Origin: Streptomyces canus
Lineage (GTDB): Bacteria; Actinomycetota; Actinomycetes; Streptomycetales; Streptomycetaceae
Reading direction: 5' to 3'
Length of the DNA stretch: 64,000 bases
Assembly: GCF_041435015.1 (NCBI RefSeq)
Contig: NZ_CP107989.1
Coordinates: 5,766,001-5,830,000 of the forward strand
The translations under genes were made by a program, and so were the position numbers. The notes below the pieces were generated by a model, which was not told the origin of the DNA, made no database searches, and worked only from the letters and a program-made list of their open reading frames with translations. Below, piece after piece: positions 6,988 to 16,512 of this stretch (position 1 is its first letter; every line of letters starts with the position of its first letter).

Positions 6988-7830
6988 ATGCGAATTTCCG
7001 TGACGATCTTCCTCACCGACGAGACCATCACCCCGACCCGGATCGCCCGTGAGCTGGAGGCGCGGGGCTTCGCCGGGCTGTATCTGCCCGAGCACACCCA
7101 CATCCCCGTCGAGCGGATCACCCCGTACCCGGCGGGCGGCGACCTGCCGCGCGAGTACGGCCGTACCCTCGACCCCTTCGTCGCGCTCGGCCAGGCCGCA
7201 GCCGTCACCGAGCGGCTCGGTCTCGGCACCGGCATCACGCTCGTGGCCCAGCATGACCCGATCGACCTCGCCAAGCAGATCGCGACCCTCGACCACCTCT
7301 CGGGCGGACGGTTCACGCTCGGACTCGGGTTCGGCTGGAACGTCGAGGAAGCCGCCGACCACGGCGTCGAGTGGCGGACGCGCAGGGAGCTGGTCCGCGA
7401 CCGGATGGCGCTCATGCAGGCGCTCTGGGCGGACGAGCCCACCGCCTACGAAGGGGAGTTCGGGAGCGTCCGGGCCAGTCACGCCTTCCCCAAGCCCGTC
7501 CGGAAGCGGACTCTCGTGGGCGGCGCCGCGGGGCCGAAGTTGTTCTCCCACATCTGTGAGTACGCCGACGGCTGGCTGCCCATCGGCGGACGCGGTCTGA
7601 CCGAGTCCCTGCCCGTGCTGCGCACCGCCTGGTCCGACGCGGGCCGCGACCCGGCCGCCCTCCAGGTCGTCCCGTACGCCGTCGTCCCCACGCCCGGCAA
7701 GCTCGCCCACTACGCCGAGCTCGGGATCGAGGAGGTCGTGCTGCAGCTGCCCCCGTCGGGGGAGACCGAGGTGCTCAAGGTGCTTGACGAGTATGCCCGT
7801 TATGTCCAGGGTGAGGGTGAGGGGGTGTGA
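6988..7830 (+). CDS. LLM-class F420-dependent oxidoreductase
   Basis: This 280-residue luciferase-like TIM-barrel enzyme begins MRISVTIFLTDETI. Landmarks are GFAGLYLPEHTHIP, VALGQAAAVTERLGLGTGIT, QIATLDHLSGGRFTLGLGFG and GGAAGPKLFSHICEYADGWL, all typical of the TIGR03619-type F420 branch rather than FMN alkanal monooxygenases. It is cytoplasmic. It lies 58 bases upstream of the FO synthase gene fbiC on the same strand and may share transcription with it. That position strengthens F420 as cofactor. The physiological substrate is unknown. Confidence 0.9.
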   Translation: MRISVTIFLTDETITPTRIARELEARGFAGLYLPEHTHIPVERITPYPAGGDLPREYGRTLDPFVALGQAAAVTERLGLGTGITLVAQHDPIDLAKQIATLDHLSGGRFTLGLGFGWNVEEAADHGVEWRTRRELVRDRMALMQALWADEPTAYEGEFGSVRASHAFPKPVRKRTLVGGAAGPKLFSHICEYADGWLPIGGRGLTESLPVLRTAWSDAGRDPAALQVVPYAVVPTPGKLAHYAELGIEEVVLQLPPSGETEVLKVLDEYARYVQGEGEGV

Positions 7831-7876
7831 CGTCACCCACCTTCGGGCAGCGCCACTGCCCTGATCACACCGCTCG

Positions 7877-7882
7877 TATGCT
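7877..7882 (+). promoter_or_regulatory. Candidate -10 box of a leaderless fbiC promoter
   Basis: TATGCT at 7877-7882 lies 7 bases before the A of the fbiC ATG (7889). That places transcription start at or next to the start codon. GAAGG just before ATG is too close to act as a normal ribosome binding site. Confidence 0.4.
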
Positions 7883-7888
7883 CGAAGG

Positions 7889-10501
7889 ATGACGACTTCC
7901 GCGGCCTCCGGAACCGGCCCCACCGACCGCCCCGGCGGTACCGGCCCCACCGAGAACTCCATGCGTCGCGCTCTGAAACGTGCCCGGGACGGTGTCGCCC
8001 TCGACGTCTCCGAGGCCGCGGTGCTGCTCCAGGCCCGCGGCCCGGCCCTGGACGACCTCACCGCGTCGGCCGCCCGCGTCAGGGACGCGGGCCTCGCACA
8101 GGCGGGCCGACCCGGTGTCATCACGTACTCGAAGAGCGTCTTCATCCCCCTCACCCGGTTGTGCCGGGACAAGTGCCACTACTGCACCTTCGTGACCGTG
8201 CCCGGCAAGCTCCGCCGGGCTGGCCACGGCATGTTCATGTCCCCCGACGAGGTCCTGGACGTGGCCCGCAGGGGCGCCGCGCTGGGCTGCAAGGAAGCCC
8301 TGATCACCCTCGGCGACAAGCCCGAGGACCGCTGGCCGGAGGCCAGGGAATGGCTTGACGCCCATGGCTACGACGACACCATCGCCTACGTCCGGGCCAT
8401 CTCCATCCGCATCCTGGAGGAGACGGGCCTGCTGCCCCACCTCAACCCGGGCGTGCTGTCCTGGACCGACTTCCAGCGGCTGAAGCCCGTCGCGCCGAGC
8501 ATGGGCATGATGCTGGAGACGACCGCCGAGCGGCTCTGGTCCGAGCCCGGCGGACCGCACTACGGCTCCCCGGACAAGGAACCCGCCGTACGGCTGCGGG
8601 TCCTCGAGGACGCCGGGCGGTCGTCGGTGCCTTTCACGAGCGGCATCCTCATCGGGATCGGGGAGACGTACGAGGAGCGCGCCGAGTCCCTCTTCGCGCT
8701 GCGGCGCACGGCACGGGCGTATCACAGCGTCCAGGAGCTGATCATCCAGAACTTCCGCGCCAAGCCGGACACCGCGATGCGCGGCATGCCCGACGCGGAA
8801 CTGGACGAGCTGGTCGCCGCGGTGGCGGTGGCCCGCCTCATCATGGGTCCGGCCGCCAACATCCAGGCCCCGCCGAACCTGGTCGACAGCGAGTACGAGC
8901 GGCTGATCGGGGCGGGAATCGACGACTGGGGCGGGGTCAGTCCGCTCACCATCGACCATGTGAACCCCGAGCGGCCCTGGCCGCAGATCGAGGAGCTCAC
9001 CGAGCGGTCCGCGGCGGCCGGTTTCGAGCTGCGGGAACGTCTGTGCGTGTACCCCGAGTTCGTGCAACGCGGCGAGCCCTGGCTGGACCCACGGCTGCGA
9101 CCGCACGTAGCGGCTCTGGCGGACCCGGAGACGGGCCTCGCGCGTCCCGACGCTCTCCCGCAGGGGCTGCCCTGGCAGGAGCCGGAGGAGGTCTTCGTCC
9201 CGTCCGGCCGCACGGATCTGCACGCCACGATCGACACCGAGGGCCGTACGTCCGACCGCCGCGACGACTTCGACGAGGTCTACGGCGACTGGGGCGCCCT
9301 GCGCGAGGCGGCCGCCCCCGGCATGGTGCCGGAGCGCATCGACACGGACGTACGGCAGGCCCTGCGGGTCGCCGCCGACGACCCCACGCGGCTGACCGAC
9401 GCCGAGGCGCTGGCGCTGCTGCACGCGGACGGGTCCGCCCTGGACGCCCTGTGCCACGTGGCCGACGACGTCCGCAAGTCGGTGGTCGGCGACGACGTGA
9501 CGTACATCGTCACGCGGAACATCAACTTCACCAACGTCTGCTACACGGGCTGCCGGTTCTGCGCCTTCGCCCAGCGACGCACGGACGCCGACGCCTACAC
9601 CCTGTCCCTGGACCAGGTGGCCGACCGCGCCCAACAGGCCTGGGAGGTGGGCGCGGTGGAGGTCTGCATGCAGGGCGGGATCCACCCCGACCTGCCGGGA
9701 ACGGCGTACTTCGACATCGCCCGCGCGGTGAAGGAGCGGGTGCCCGGCATGCATGTGCACGCCTTCTCCCCGATGGAGGTCGTCAACGGCGCGACCCGCA
9801 CCGGCATGTCCATCCGCGAGTGGCTGACGACGGCCAAGGAGGCCGGCCTCGACTCCATTCCCGGCACGGCCGCCGAGATCCTCGACGACGAGGTCCGCTG
9901 GGTGCTGACCAAGGGCAAGCTGCCGACGGCCACCTGGATCGAGGTGATCGAGACCGCGCACGAGGTCGGCATCAGGTCCTCGTCGACGATGATGTACGGA
10001 CATGTGGACCAGCCACGCCACTGGCTGGGCCACCTGCGGACCTTGGCCGGAATCCAGCAACGTACGGGCGGCTTCACGGAGTTCGTGACGCTCCCCTTCA
10101 TCCACACCAACGCCCCGGTGTACCTGGCCGGCATCGCCCGCCCCGGCCCCTCCATGCGGGACAACCGGGCGGTGACGGCGATGGCACGCCTGCTGCTCCA
10201 CCCCTGGGTGCCGAACATCCAGACCAGCTGGGTCAAGCTGGGCACGGAGGGCGCGGCGGAGATGCTCCGCTCGGGGGCGAACGACCTGGGCGGCACGCTG
10301 ATGGAGGAGACGATCTCGCGGATGGCGGGTTCGTCGTACGGCTCGTACAAGTCGGTGAAGGACCTGATCGCGGTGGCGGAGGCGGCGGGCCGTCCCGCCC
10401 GTCCGCGCACGACGCTGTACGGGGAGGTGTCGGAGGAGCGGCAGAAGGCGGCGCAGGTCTCCGACGGGCACCTGCCCGAGCTGCTGCCGGTCCTGGACTG
10501 A
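7889..10501 (+). CDS. fbiC: 7,8-didemethyl-8-hydroxy-5-deazariboflavin (FO) synthase, bifunctional
   Basis: This 870-residue fused radical-SAM enzyme makes FO, the flavin-like core of cofactor F420, from tyrosine and 5-amino-6-ribitylaminouracil. The CofG-like N-terminal half has its 4Fe-4S cysteines at about residues 92-99 (CRDKCHYC). The CofH-like C-terminal half has its own set near residues 551-558 (CYTGCRFC). Actinobacteria carry this fused FbiC form, whereas archaea have separate CofG and CofH. Both cysteine triads are intact and the length is normal. The LLM oxidoreductase lies just upstream on the same strand. The later F420 genes (fbiA, fbiB, fbiD) are not in the window. Confidence 0.97.
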   Translation: MTTSAASGTGPTDRPGGTGPTENSMRRALKRARDGVALDVSEAAVLLQARGPALDDLTASAARVRDAGLAQAGRPGVITYSKSVFIPLTRLCRDKCHYCTFVTVPGKLRRAGHGMFMSPDEVLDVARRGAALGCKEALITLGDKPEDRWPEAREWLDAHGYDDTIAYVRAISIRILEETGLLPHLNPGVLSWTDFQRLKPVAPSMGMMLETTAERLWSEPGGPHYGSPDKEPAVRLRVLEDAGRSSVPFTSGILIGIGETYEERAESLFALRRTARAYHSVQELIIQNFRAKPDTAMRGMPDAELDELVAAVAVARLIMGPAANIQAPPNLVDSEYERLIGAGIDDWGGVSPLTIDHVNPERPWPQIEELTERSAAAGFELRERLCVYPEFVQRGEPWLDPRLRPHVAALADPETGLARPDALPQGLPWQEPEEVFVPSGRTDLHATIDTEGRTSDRRDDFDEVYGDWGALREAAAPGMVPERIDTDVRQALRVAADDPTRLTDAEALALLHADGSALDALCHVADDVRKSVVGDDVTYIVTRNINFTNVCYTGCRFCAFAQRRTDADAYTLSLDQVADRAQQAWEVGAVEVCMQGGIHPDLPGTAYFDIARAVKERVPGMHVHAFSPMEVVNGATRTGMSIREWLTTAKEAGLDSIPGTAAEILDDEVRWVLTKGKLPTATWIEVIETAHEVGIRSSSTMMYGHVDQPRHWLGHLRTLAGIQQRTGGFTEFVTLPFIHTNAPVYLAGIARPGPSMRDNRAVTAMARLLLHPWVPNIQTSWVKLGTEGAAEMLRSGANDLGGTLMEETISRMAGSSYGSYKSVKDLIAVAEAAGRPARPRTTLYGEVSEERQKAAQVSDGHLPELLPVLD

Positions 10502-10542
10502 CGGGAAAGGTGTCTCGGCGGGGGCCGGTACGATGATCCGAC

Positions 10543-10557
10543 CCCCGTTCGACGGGG
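10543..10557. promoter_or_regulatory. Short hairpin upstream of the YkuD-like gene
   Basis: CCCCGT and ACGGGG flank a 3-base loop between the fbiC stop and the next start. It may serve as a weak fbiC terminator or as part of the downstream leader. Confidence 0.35.
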
Positions 10558-10582
10558 ATCCTTAGCCGAGGAGATGCGTGCC

Positions 10583-11134
10583 GTGCCAGCCCCGAAGGTC
10601 TGGGTGACGGGTCTGACCGTGGGGGCGATCGCCGCCGTCGTCGCCCTGGCCGTACAGGCCGACAAGGGAACGAAGCCGAGCGTGGCCGCCACCGCCCGGC
10701 CGAGCGTGTCGGCGTCCCCGCGCGCGTCCGCGCAGCCCGAGCCGTCGGCGACCGCGGTCCCGGACGCCTCCGGGACCGGCCGCCGGATCGTCTACTCGCT
10801 CGGCGACAAGCGGGTCTGGCTGATCGACGCGAGCGAGGCGGCCCGGCGGACCTTCGCCGTCTGGCCGGGGACGGTGGACCCGGCCCCCGGCACCTACTCG
10901 GTCTCGCTGCGCCGGGGAGACCCGACGACCGGGTCCGACGGCGTGCGGATCGAGCACATCGTGTACTTCACCGCCGTGGGCGGCGTGAACGTCGCCTTCT
11001 CCAACGCGGTGAACGGCTCCTCGCCCCCGCCCGCGAACGGCGCCCAGACCGGCGGCATCCGCATGAAGACGGCGGACGGGTCGGCCCTGTGGACGTTCGG
11101 CGAGACGGGGACGAAGGTCGTCGTCGTCAACTAG
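10583..11134 (+). CDS. Membrane-anchored protein resembling a degenerate L,D-transpeptidase (YkuD) domain
   Basis: The 183-residue product has an N-terminal membrane anchor (about residues 5-24), a Ser/Ala/Pro-rich linker to about residue 65, then a small extracytoplasmic domain. Its strand order recalls YkuD: RVWLIDASEAARRTFAVWPG, DPAPGTYSV, and a closing GGIRMKTADGSALWTF plus GTKVVVV. In active enzymes the equivalent loop reads SHGC(I/V)R with catalytic His and Cys; here it is QTGGIR, so both catalytic residues are absent. The fold call is my inference from pattern only. GTG 10583 is preferred because GGAG lies 9 bases upstream; ATG 10574 overlaps that site. The 3' end overlaps the DUF2165 gene tail. 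Confidence 0.55.
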   Translation: MPAPKVWVTGLTVGAIAAVVALAVQADKGTKPSVAATARPSVSASPRASAQPEPSATAVPDASGTGRRIVYSLGDKRVWLIDASEAARRTFAVWPGTVDPAPGTYSVSLRRGDPTTGSDGVRIEHIVYFTAVGGVNVAFSNAVNGSSPPPANGAQTGGIRMKTADGSALWTFGETGTKVVVVN

Positions 11135-11642
11135 CGCTGCGGTCGGGCAGGTTGACCACCAGCAGCACGACCCCGCTCAGCACGAACACCCGCAGCGCCG
11201 CGTCCAGGCCGTTCCAGGTGTCCGACTGCCACATGGAGAACCACTCCCCGCCGATCGCGATGAACCCGGCGCCGAAGAGCAGCATGAGCATGAGCAGGCC
11301 GTAGGTGGAGAAGCGCCGGGCCGCCTGGTCGTCCCGGCGCACCCACAGCCATGTGCCGTAGATCAGCACGAGCGCCGCGAGCGTCTCCCAGACGATGATC
11401 GCGACGTACGCCGTGTTCTGAAGTCCCTTGCTGGTGATGGCTCTCCACATCAGATCGTCGTCCTTGAACGTCGTGTCCATCGCGAGAACGTGCTGCACGA
11501 ACGCCTGGTTGGTCCCGAAGTCCGTGATGTTCCCGAACGCCACGAGCGCTATGTACAGCGCGACGCTCGCGGTGAGGAGGGTGGCGGAGAGGTGGAGTGC
11601 GCTGCGTGTGGTGCGTGGGGGTGTCGATGCCATGGAACTCAT
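11127..11642 (-). CDS. DUF2165 family integral membrane protein
   Basis: This 171-residue protein has four predicted membrane helices: about residues 19-40, 78-98, 110-130 and 150-166. Between helices 1 and 2 is the family-typical NITDFGTNQAFVQHVLAMDT stretch, and WRAITSKGLQNTAYVAIIVW follows. DUF2165 proteins are small predicted membrane proteins of unknown function. Two in-frame ATGs (11642 and 11633) are possible and neither has a strong ribosome binding site. The stop overlaps the end of the preceding opposite-strand gene by 8 bases. Confidence 0.85.
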   Translation of the reverse strand: MSSMASTPPRTTRSALHLSATLLTASVALYIALVAFGNITDFGTNQAFVQHVLAMDTTFKDDDLMWRAITSKGLQNTAYVAIIVWETLAALVLIYGTWLWVRRDDQAARRFSTYGLLMLMLLFGAGFIAIGGEWFSMWQSDTWNGLDAALRVFVLSGVVLLVVNLPDRSAS

Positions 11643-11734
11643 CTAACCGGAAACCGCTTCGACGATGTCAGTGCTCCTTGTTAGCCTCCAGCGGCCTGTG
11701 TGAACAGGCTCAACGAAGCGCGGGGAGGGGACAG

Positions 11735-13885
11735 TTGACCAGATCGAGAAGATCAGGTGGCGGCAGACTGTGGGCGGTGGGGTGTTCCACGGCCGCCGTC
11801 GTGATGGCCATGTCCGGTGTGGCGCACGCGGCGGACAACCTGCCGCCGAAGCAGCCGCTCGTCGAGGACCTCATGACGGGGACCAAGGCGTGCGCGACAG
11901 GGGAGGACCGGGCGTACGTGGGAGCGCCGCCCACTCTGCGCGCGGCCCTGTACGACCCTGAGGAGGACAACCAGCCCGCCGAGGCCAACATGGTCAAGGG
12001 CGAGTTCGAGGCCTGGTGGACGGATGCCGACGGGGTGGAGCAGAGGCTAACGTACACCACGAACCCGACACTCTCCGGCGCTCGGCAGCTGTGGCGGATG
12101 CCGCAGGACGGCATCCCGGCGAACACCGTCGTCTCCTGGCACGTCCGGGCGAACGACGGCACGGAGAACTCCCCCTGGAGCTCCGAAGGCGCGGGCTCCG
12201 TCTGCGAGTTCGTCTACGACGACGTGAGCCCCGAGAAGGCGACGATCACCTCTCCCGAGTACCCGCAGGACGTGCTCTGGGTGGACGGAGTGGGCGTGTA
12301 CGGCCACTTCACCATGGACTCGCCCTCGGACGACGTCGTGGCCTACACGTACGGCTTCATCGGCGGCCCGTACGGGACCGTTCGGCCGGAGCAGCCCGGT
12401 GGGAGCGTGACCGTGCCCTTCCTGCCGTTGCGTTCGGGGCCGGACAGGCTGACCGTCCACGCCATCGACCGCTCCGGACGCAGCAGCGGCGAGTCGTCGT
12501 ACAGCTTCTACGTGCAGTCCGGCCGCGCCCCGGTCGCCCACTGGCGGCTGGACGACGCGGCGGGAGCCACCAGTGCGGGAGCCGAGACGGGCACGGCAGC
12601 GCGTGCCGGGTCCGGCGTGACCTTCGGCGGACCGGCCCCCGCGCGCACCGACCTGACCTCCACGGCCCACCTGGACGGCAGCAGCCATGGCTACCTCACC
12701 CCGGACGCGCCGGCGGTCGCCGACCCGCGCAAGAGCTTCGCGGTGAGCGCGTGGGTACGGCCCGCGCGGACCGACCGGACCATGACCGTCGCCGGCCAGG
12801 ACGCGGGCCGGTCCGCGGGGTTCACGCTCGGCCTGCGCGAGGAGGGCACGACGTCCCTCTGGTCGTTCGCCATCGGGGACGCACGGGTGTCGGGCGGCGC
12901 ACCGGAGACCGGCGAGTGGGCCCACCTGCTGGGTGTGTACGACGCCGAGACCGGTCACGCGAAGCTCTATGCCAATGGTCATGAGGTCGGCACCGAGACC
13001 GAGGCCACGCCCGCCGCGACCACCGGCGCCTTCCAGATCGGCCGCGTCCGCCATGGCGAGGCATACCGCGACCGCTGGCGCGGTGACCTGGGCGACGTAC
13101 GAGTCCACGACCGGGTGGTCGTCCCGGCCGAGGCGGCCCAACTGGCCCATCGCCGACCGAGCCTGCTCGGCCACTGGTCCCTGGAGACGGCCCCGGCCGG
13201 CGCAAGCCCCGACCAGAACGGCGGCGCACCCCTGAAGCTGGGTGACGGCGCCGCGATCCACCGCGGCCCTGACGACTCGTGCATCCCGGAACTCGACCCG
13301 GACTGCCCCGTGATCCCGTACGCGCTCGTGGGCGACGGCCATCTGACACTGGACGGCCGGACCGGTCACGCGGCCACGGACGGGCCGATCGTCGACACGT
13401 CGGACAGCTTCACCGTCGGCGTGGTCGTACGCCTGGCGGACGCCGAGCCGGACCGCCCGATGACCGTGCTCTCGCAGGGCGGTGAGCACACCGACGCCTT
13501 CAAGGTGCGCTACCAGCCCTCGGAGCACGCCTGGCAACTGGTGATGCCGCAGCGGGACGAACAGGGCGCGGCCGAGACCGTGGTGGCGCAGGTCGCCGCG
13601 GCGGACGGCGGCGAGGGCCGCGGACACCGGCTCGCCGTCGTCTACGACGACGCCACGGACCAGATCAAGCTCTACATCGACGGTGGGAGCATCGCCGCGG
13701 CGACCGCGGACTTCCCGAACGGCTGGCCGAGCACGGGTCCCCTGCAGATCGGCCGGGCCCGGACTGGCGAGGGTTGGGGCGAGTACCTGCACGGCGACGT
13801 GGACGAAGTGCAGGCGTACGCCGGCGCCCTGAGCGCGGACGACATCAACGGGCTGGGCTGGGGCACCGACCCGTGCCTGTGCTGA
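11735..13885 (+). CDS. Secreted protein with two LamG-like jellyroll domains
   Basis: This 716-residue protein probably starts at TTG 11735: GGGGAGGGG lies just upstream and the frame then gives a clean signal peptide (RRSGGGRLW, a hydrophobic core, cleavage after AHA). After an N-terminal region of about 240 residues with Ig/fibronectin-like character, a first LamG/concanavalin-type domain spans about 265-465 (VAHWRLDDAAG, FAVSAWVRP, WAHLLGVYD). A second spans about 478-702 (GHWSLETAP, DSFTVGVVVRLA, LQIGRARTGEGW). No catalytic domain, LPXTG signal or membrane anchor is seen. LamG domains bind glycans or protein ligands; the ligand is unknown. A hairpin terminator follows. Confidence 0.85.
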   Translation: MTRSRRSGGGRLWAVGCSTAAVVMAMSGVAHAADNLPPKQPLVEDLMTGTKACATGEDRAYVGAPPTLRAALYDPEEDNQPAEANMVKGEFEAWWTDADGVEQRLTYTTNPTLSGARQLWRMPQDGIPANTVVSWHVRANDGTENSPWSSEGAGSVCEFVYDDVSPEKATITSPEYPQDVLWVDGVGVYGHFTMDSPSDDVVAYTYGFIGGPYGTVRPEQPGGSVTVPFLPLRSGPDRLTVHAIDRSGRSSGESSYSFYVQSGRAPVAHWRLDDAAGATSAGAETGTAARAGSGVTFGGPAPARTDLTSTAHLDGSSHGYLTPDAPAVADPRKSFAVSAWVRPARTDRTMTVAGQDAGRSAGFTLGLREEGTTSLWSFAIGDARVSGGAPETGEWAHLLGVYDAETGHAKLYANGHEVGTETEATPAATTGAFQIGRVRHGEAYRDRWRGDLGDVRVHDRVVVPAEAAQLAHRRPSLLGHWSLETAPAGASPDQNGGAPLKLGDGAAIHRGPDDSCIPELDPDCPVIPYALVGDGHLTLDGRTGHAATDGPIVDTSDSFTVGVVVRLADAEPDRPMTVLSQGGEHTDAFKVRYQPSEHAWQLVMPQRDEQGAAETVVAQVAAADGGEGRGHRLAVVYDDATDQIKLYIDGGSIAAATADFPNGWPSTGPLQIGRARTGEGWGEYLHGDVDEVQAYAGALSADDINGLGWGTDPCLC

Positions 13886-13910
13886 TGCCTGCCTGAGCGA
13901 GTCGGGCCGA

Positions 13911-13959
13911 AGGGCCGTGGGACCCACCGGATGCACCGGGCACGGGGTCTCACGGCCCT
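13911..13959. terminator. Imperfect hairpin terminator after the LamG gene
   Basis: GGGCCGTGGGACCC and its imperfect complement in GGGGTCTCACGGCCC flank an 18-20-base loop, 26 bases after the stop codon. No T-run follows, as is usual in Streptomyces. Confidence 0.6.
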
Positions 13960-14013
13960 CACTTGTTGCCACACTGGGCGGAACAGGTGGGGACGGACAC
14001 GGGAGTGTGACCG

Positions 14014-16509
14014 ATGAGGCCTACGCGGCCGTCGATGCAGGAGCTGATCCGGCAGCGCAGGCGGGCCGGGTTCGTGGGGCGCGGTGACGAGCGGGCCGCG
14101 TTCCGGCGCAACCTCGACCTGGCGCCGGAGGACGAACGGCACCGCTTTCTCTTCCACGTGCACGGCAACGCCGGGGTCGGGAAGACCTTCCTGGTCCGGG
14201 AACTGGAGCAAGTGGCCCGCGAAAAAGGCGCGTTCACGGCCTATGTCGACGAGAGTGTCGGCAGCGTGCAGGAGGCGTTGGCGGCGATCAGCCGCCAACT
14301 TGGCGCCCAGGGCTGCCGCTTCAAGGAACTGGAACGGCTCCTCGCCACCCACCGCGAACGCCGACGCGAGGCGGAGGCCGCCGCCGTCGCCACCCTCGAG
14401 GCGGAGCCCGAGGGGCCGTCGGCGGGCAGCATGGCCGCGGCGCGGGCAGGACTGGCCGGACTGGGAATGGTGCCGGGCGTGGGAGCCTTCGCGGGCGCCC
14501 TGGACGCGGCTCAACTCGCCCAGGGAGCAGACCGGTTGCGAGCCGGCCTCAGCGCGCGCTTCCGCAGCCAGGAAGACGTCCAACTGGTCATGCACCCGGA
14601 GCGGGTACTCACCCCGGTTCTTCTGGACGAACTCACCGACGCGGCGGCCGCGGCCCCCTGGATCGTCCTCTTCTTCGACACGTACGAACGGACCGGCCCG
14701 TTCTTTGACGGCTGGCTGCTCGAGGTCATGACCGGCGACCGGTACGGCACCCTCCCCGCGACGGTTGTCGTGGTGACGGCGGGCCAACGTCCCTTCGACA
14801 CCGCCCGCTGGGGCGCCTTCGCGGACTTCATGACGGACGTGCCCCTCGAACCGTTCACGGAAGCGGAGACCCGGGGGCTGCTGGCGGGCAAGGGAGTGGT
14901 CGCCGAGCCCGTGGTGGAGGAGGTGCTGCGCCTCACGGGCGGACTGCCGGTCCTCGTGTCGACCCTTGCCGAGCAGCGCCCCACCGGCCCCGAGGACATC
15001 GGCGACCCCAGTGCGACGGCCGTAGAACGCTTCCTGAAGTGGGAACAGGATCCGGTACGGCGGTCCGCGGCCCTGGCGTGCTCATTGCCCCGGCACCTGG
15101 ACATGGACGTGTTCCGGGCGGCCGTGGACTGCCCGGACGACGAGGTGGAACAGCTCTTCGCCTGGCTGCGGTCCCTGCCGTTCGTCACCGACCACGGCGA
15201 CCGGCTGCGCTATCACGACTTGGTGCGGGAGGCGATGCTGCGGATGCAGCGCGGGCGGTCGCCGCGCGGCTGGGTCCAGCAACAGGCGCGTCTGGCACGG
15301 ATATTCGGTGAGTGGCGGGCGGAGGCCGAAGCCGGGCGCGCGGACGGGGAGCTGTGGGCGGACGAGGAGTGGCGGGAGCTGCGGCTCGCCGAGTCCTACC
15401 ACCTGCTGTGCGCTCAGGCGCGTGTCGTACTGCCGTTGGTGCTGCGGGACTTCATGGACGCCTGCGACACGGATGATGTCACCGCGGCCCGGTGGGCGCG
15501 GACCCTGCTGGACGCGGGCCGGGACGGCCACATGGAAGCGGTGTCCCGGTGGGGGAACGAACTGTCCCGGACGCTGACCGAGGGCGGCGTCCCCGCGGCA
15601 CTCGCCCGACTGCTGTCCCGGGCGGCCCTCGACGAACCGGCCCAGGCACACGCCCGCGTGGTACGGGGCAGCGCGCTACGGCGCCTCGGGGCCCTGGAGG
15701 AGGCCCTGCGCGAGTACGACCGGGCGGTTGCGCTGGATCCCGGGCTCGCACGCGCCTACCGGGGGCGTTCCTACGTGCGCGGCGAACTCGGCGACTACGA
15801 AGCGGCGGTCGACGAGCTGGACCAGGCCCTCGCGCTGGAGCCGGACAATGCCTCCGCCCACTCGGTGCGGGGTGAGTACCACAGGGTGCTGAACCACGGC
15901 GACGAAGCGCTCAGGGACCTGGACAAGGGGATCGAACTGGACCCCGCCCACCACTTGGCCTGGGCGTCCAGGGGTGCCGTCCGTCTGACCCGGGGTGAAC
16001 TCGACTCCGCCCTCGCGGACTTGGACCGGGCCCTCGACCTCAAACCCGACTACACCTGGGCCCTGGTCCGCCGCGCCCGCGTATGGCGCGGCCTCGGCGA
16101 TCCCACCCGCCAACTGGCCGACCTCGACCGAGCGGTCACCCTCCAGCCGGACTCGCCCTGGGGCTGCTGCGAGCGCGGCGACGCCCTCCGCAATGCCGGC
16201 CGCCTCGAGGAGTCCCTCCGCGACTACGATCGCGTACTCGCACTCGCCCCCGACTACGCCTCGGCCCACGCGAGCAGAGGCGCTGCCCTGTCCCAATTGG
16301 GCCGCTTCGAGGAGGCACTCAGCGCCCTGAACCGCGCCCTGGACCTCGACCCCACCTACATCTGGGCCCTGTGCCGCCGAGCCGAAACCCACCTCGCCCT
16401 CGCCGCCTTCGACGCGGCCCTCGCCGACGCGGAACGCGCATGCGCGTCGAACCCGGACGACGAGCGGGCGCGTGCGGTGCGGGAGCGGGTGCTGGGGGGC
16501 GCCGGATAA
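14014..16509 (+). CDS. STAND-type NTPase with C-terminal tetratricopeptide repeats
   Basis: The 831-residue protein begins with a short basic segment and RAGFVGRGDERAAFRRNL, the entry motif of NACHT/AAA_16-like ATPases. The P-loop HGNAGVGKTFLV lies at about 50-60 and a Walker-B-like strand IVLFFDTYERT at about 216-226. A winged-helix region (ALACSLPRHLDMDVF) follows, and about eight TPR units run from residue 545 to 820 (repeating xxYDRAVALDPxxAxAYxxRG). This is the layout of STAND regulators: TPRs sense and the NTPase switches. No N-terminal effector or DNA-binding domain is present, so its output is unclear. The gene stands alone, flanked by a terminator upstream and a convergent DUF2750 gene. 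Confidence 0.85.
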   Translation: MRPTRPSMQELIRQRRRAGFVGRGDERAAFRRNLDLAPEDERHRFLFHVHGNAGVGKTFLVRELEQVAREKGAFTAYVDESVGSVQEALAAISRQLGAQGCRFKELERLLATHRERRREAEAAAVATLEAEPEGPSAGSMAAARAGLAGLGMVPGVGAFAGALDAAQLAQGADRLRAGLSARFRSQEDVQLVMHPERVLTPVLLDELTDAAAAAPWIVLFFDTYERTGPFFDGWLLEVMTGDRYGTLPATVVVVTAGQRPFDTARWGAFADFMTDVPLEPFTEAETRGLLAGKGVVAEPVVEEVLRLTGGLPVLVSTLAEQRPTGPEDIGDPSATAVERFLKWEQDPVRRSAALACSLPRHLDMDVFRAAVDCPDDEVEQLFAWLRSLPFVTDHGDRLRYHDLVREAMLRMQRGRSPRGWVQQQARLARIFGEWRAEAEAGRADGELWADEEWRELRLAESYHLLCAQARVVLPLVLRDFMDACDTDDVTAARWARTLLDAGRDGHMEAVSRWGNELSRTLTEGGVPAALARLLSRAALDEPAQAHARVVRGSALRRLGALEEALREYDRAVALDPGLARAYRGRSYVRGELGDYEAAVDELDQALALEPDNASAHSVRGEYHRVLNHGDEALRDLDKGIELDPAHHLAWASRGAVRLTRGELDSALADLDRALDLKPDYTWALVRRARVWRGLGDPTRQLADLDRAVTLQPDSPWGCCERGDALRNAGRLEESLRDYDRVLALAPDYASAHASRGAALSQLGRFEEALSALNRALDLDPTYIWALCRRAETHLALAAFDAALADAERACASNPDDERARAVRERVLGGAG

Positions 16510-16512
16510 TCC

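Noticed and set aside
7865..10471. Long open frame on the minus strand opposite fbiC
   Set aside because: It is the GC-bias shadow of fbiC: composition is rich in Arg, Gly and His without domains, and the opposite strand has both radical-SAM motifs.
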